DNA of 5,312 nucleotides from JAQVWU01 sp964628455 (GTDB taxonomy: Bacteria; Bacillota; Clostridia; Oscillospirales; CAG-272). The stretch's first letter is position 1, and the number at the start of each line of letters is the position of its first letter. The position numbers and the translations under genes are program-made. Positions 5,070-5,312 of the stretch are shown here, one piece after another. The notes below the pieces were generated by a model. It was not told the DNA's origin and did not search any database. It was given only the letters and a program-made list of their open reading frames with translations. The DNA lies in NCBI GenBank assembly GCA_964628455.1, contig CAZVPD010000212.1, positions 1-5,312 on the forward strand, given 5' to 3'.

Positions 5070-5312
5070 TCGGTAAAATCGGGTATGAATTCCGTTCCCG
5101 AAGCGTCGGGCTCCTGAAGATAACCGTCCTCGATGCCGGCTGAAATCAGATATTCGACCGCTTCGGAATATTCGGCATCCGAAACCTTGCGGTCAAGTCC
5201 GGGTATAGGTGCCGGTATTTTCGTGAAAGGCGTATACTGACCCATCAGGCTGAATAAAACGCTTCTTTTCGGAAAAGTCTCTTTTAGCCAGTCGATCACG
5301 CCGAATGTGTTT
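5060..5312 (-). CDS. PflX-like radical SAM protein (COG1313), C-terminal part
   Basis: The reading frame is open to the right edge, so only the last 83 residues are seen. GTG at 5299 is an internal codon, not a credible start: the frame continues upstream with NTFG and the family is about 300 residues long. The visible part shows VLFSLMGQYTP, then LDRKVSDAEYSEAVEY, then GIEDGYLQEPDAS and a closing FIPDF. This order matches the C-terminus of the uncharacterised radical SAM proteins related to pyruvate formate-lyase activating enzymes. The CxxxCxxC iron-sulfur motif would lie outside the window. The exact function of this family is not established to my knowledge; it is a cytoplasmic protein presumed to activate a partner or modify a substrate through a 5'-deoxyadenosyl radical. 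It is convergent with the cassette and so probably unrelated in regulation. Confidence 0.78.
   Translation of the reverse strand, partial: NTFGVIDWLKETFPKRSVLFSLMGQYTPFTKIPAPIPGLDRKVSDAEYSEAVEYLISAGIEDGYLQEPDASGTEFIPDFTDKK

Overview
The window looks like chromosomal DNA from a member of the Bacillota, most likely an uncultured gut- or rumen-type Clostridia. The reasons are the clostridial form of ribosomal protein S15 next to the start of polynucleotide phosphorylase, the AGGAGG-like ribosome binding sites, the lipoprotein type of the solute-binding protein, and the moderate GC content. This taxonomic call is an inference from protein style. No 16S or other definitive marker is present.

Layout from left to right. 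(1) Positions 1-543, minus strand, hold the conserved rpsO-pnp pair. rpsO (S15) is complete. pnp enters only with its first 22 codons and runs off the left edge. The 211-base gap between them holds a long GC-rich hairpin and a smaller palindrome. (2) Positions 544-838 are a divergent intergenic region. They hold a good minus-strand promoter (TTTACA, 17 bases, TATTAT) and a structured leader of about 100 nt for rpsO, plus a weak plus-strand promoter for the genes on the right. (3) Positions 839-5023, plus strand, hold a run of four genes: an aldo/keto reductase, an extracellular solute-binding lipoprotein, a sugar isomerase/epimerase-like TIM barrel protein and a carbon-nitrogen hydrolase of the nitrilase superfamily. 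(4) Positions 5032-5069 form a strong hairpin plus T-tract terminator. It is shared with a convergent minus-strand gene, whose visible C-terminus matches the PflX-like (COG1313) radical SAM proteins.

The rpsO-pnp pair is housekeeping: translation and RNA turnover. The four plus-strand genes read like an accessory catabolic cassette. A surface lipoprotein captures a carbohydrate-like solute, and three cytoplasmic enzymes could act on it: a redox step on a carbonyl or hydroxyl, a metal-dependent isomerisation or epimerisation, and hydrolysis of a C-N bond. No transporter permease, ATPase or regulator lies in the window, and the substrate cannot be read from the sequence. I see no tRNA, rRNA, CRISPR array, insertion sequence or phage signal.
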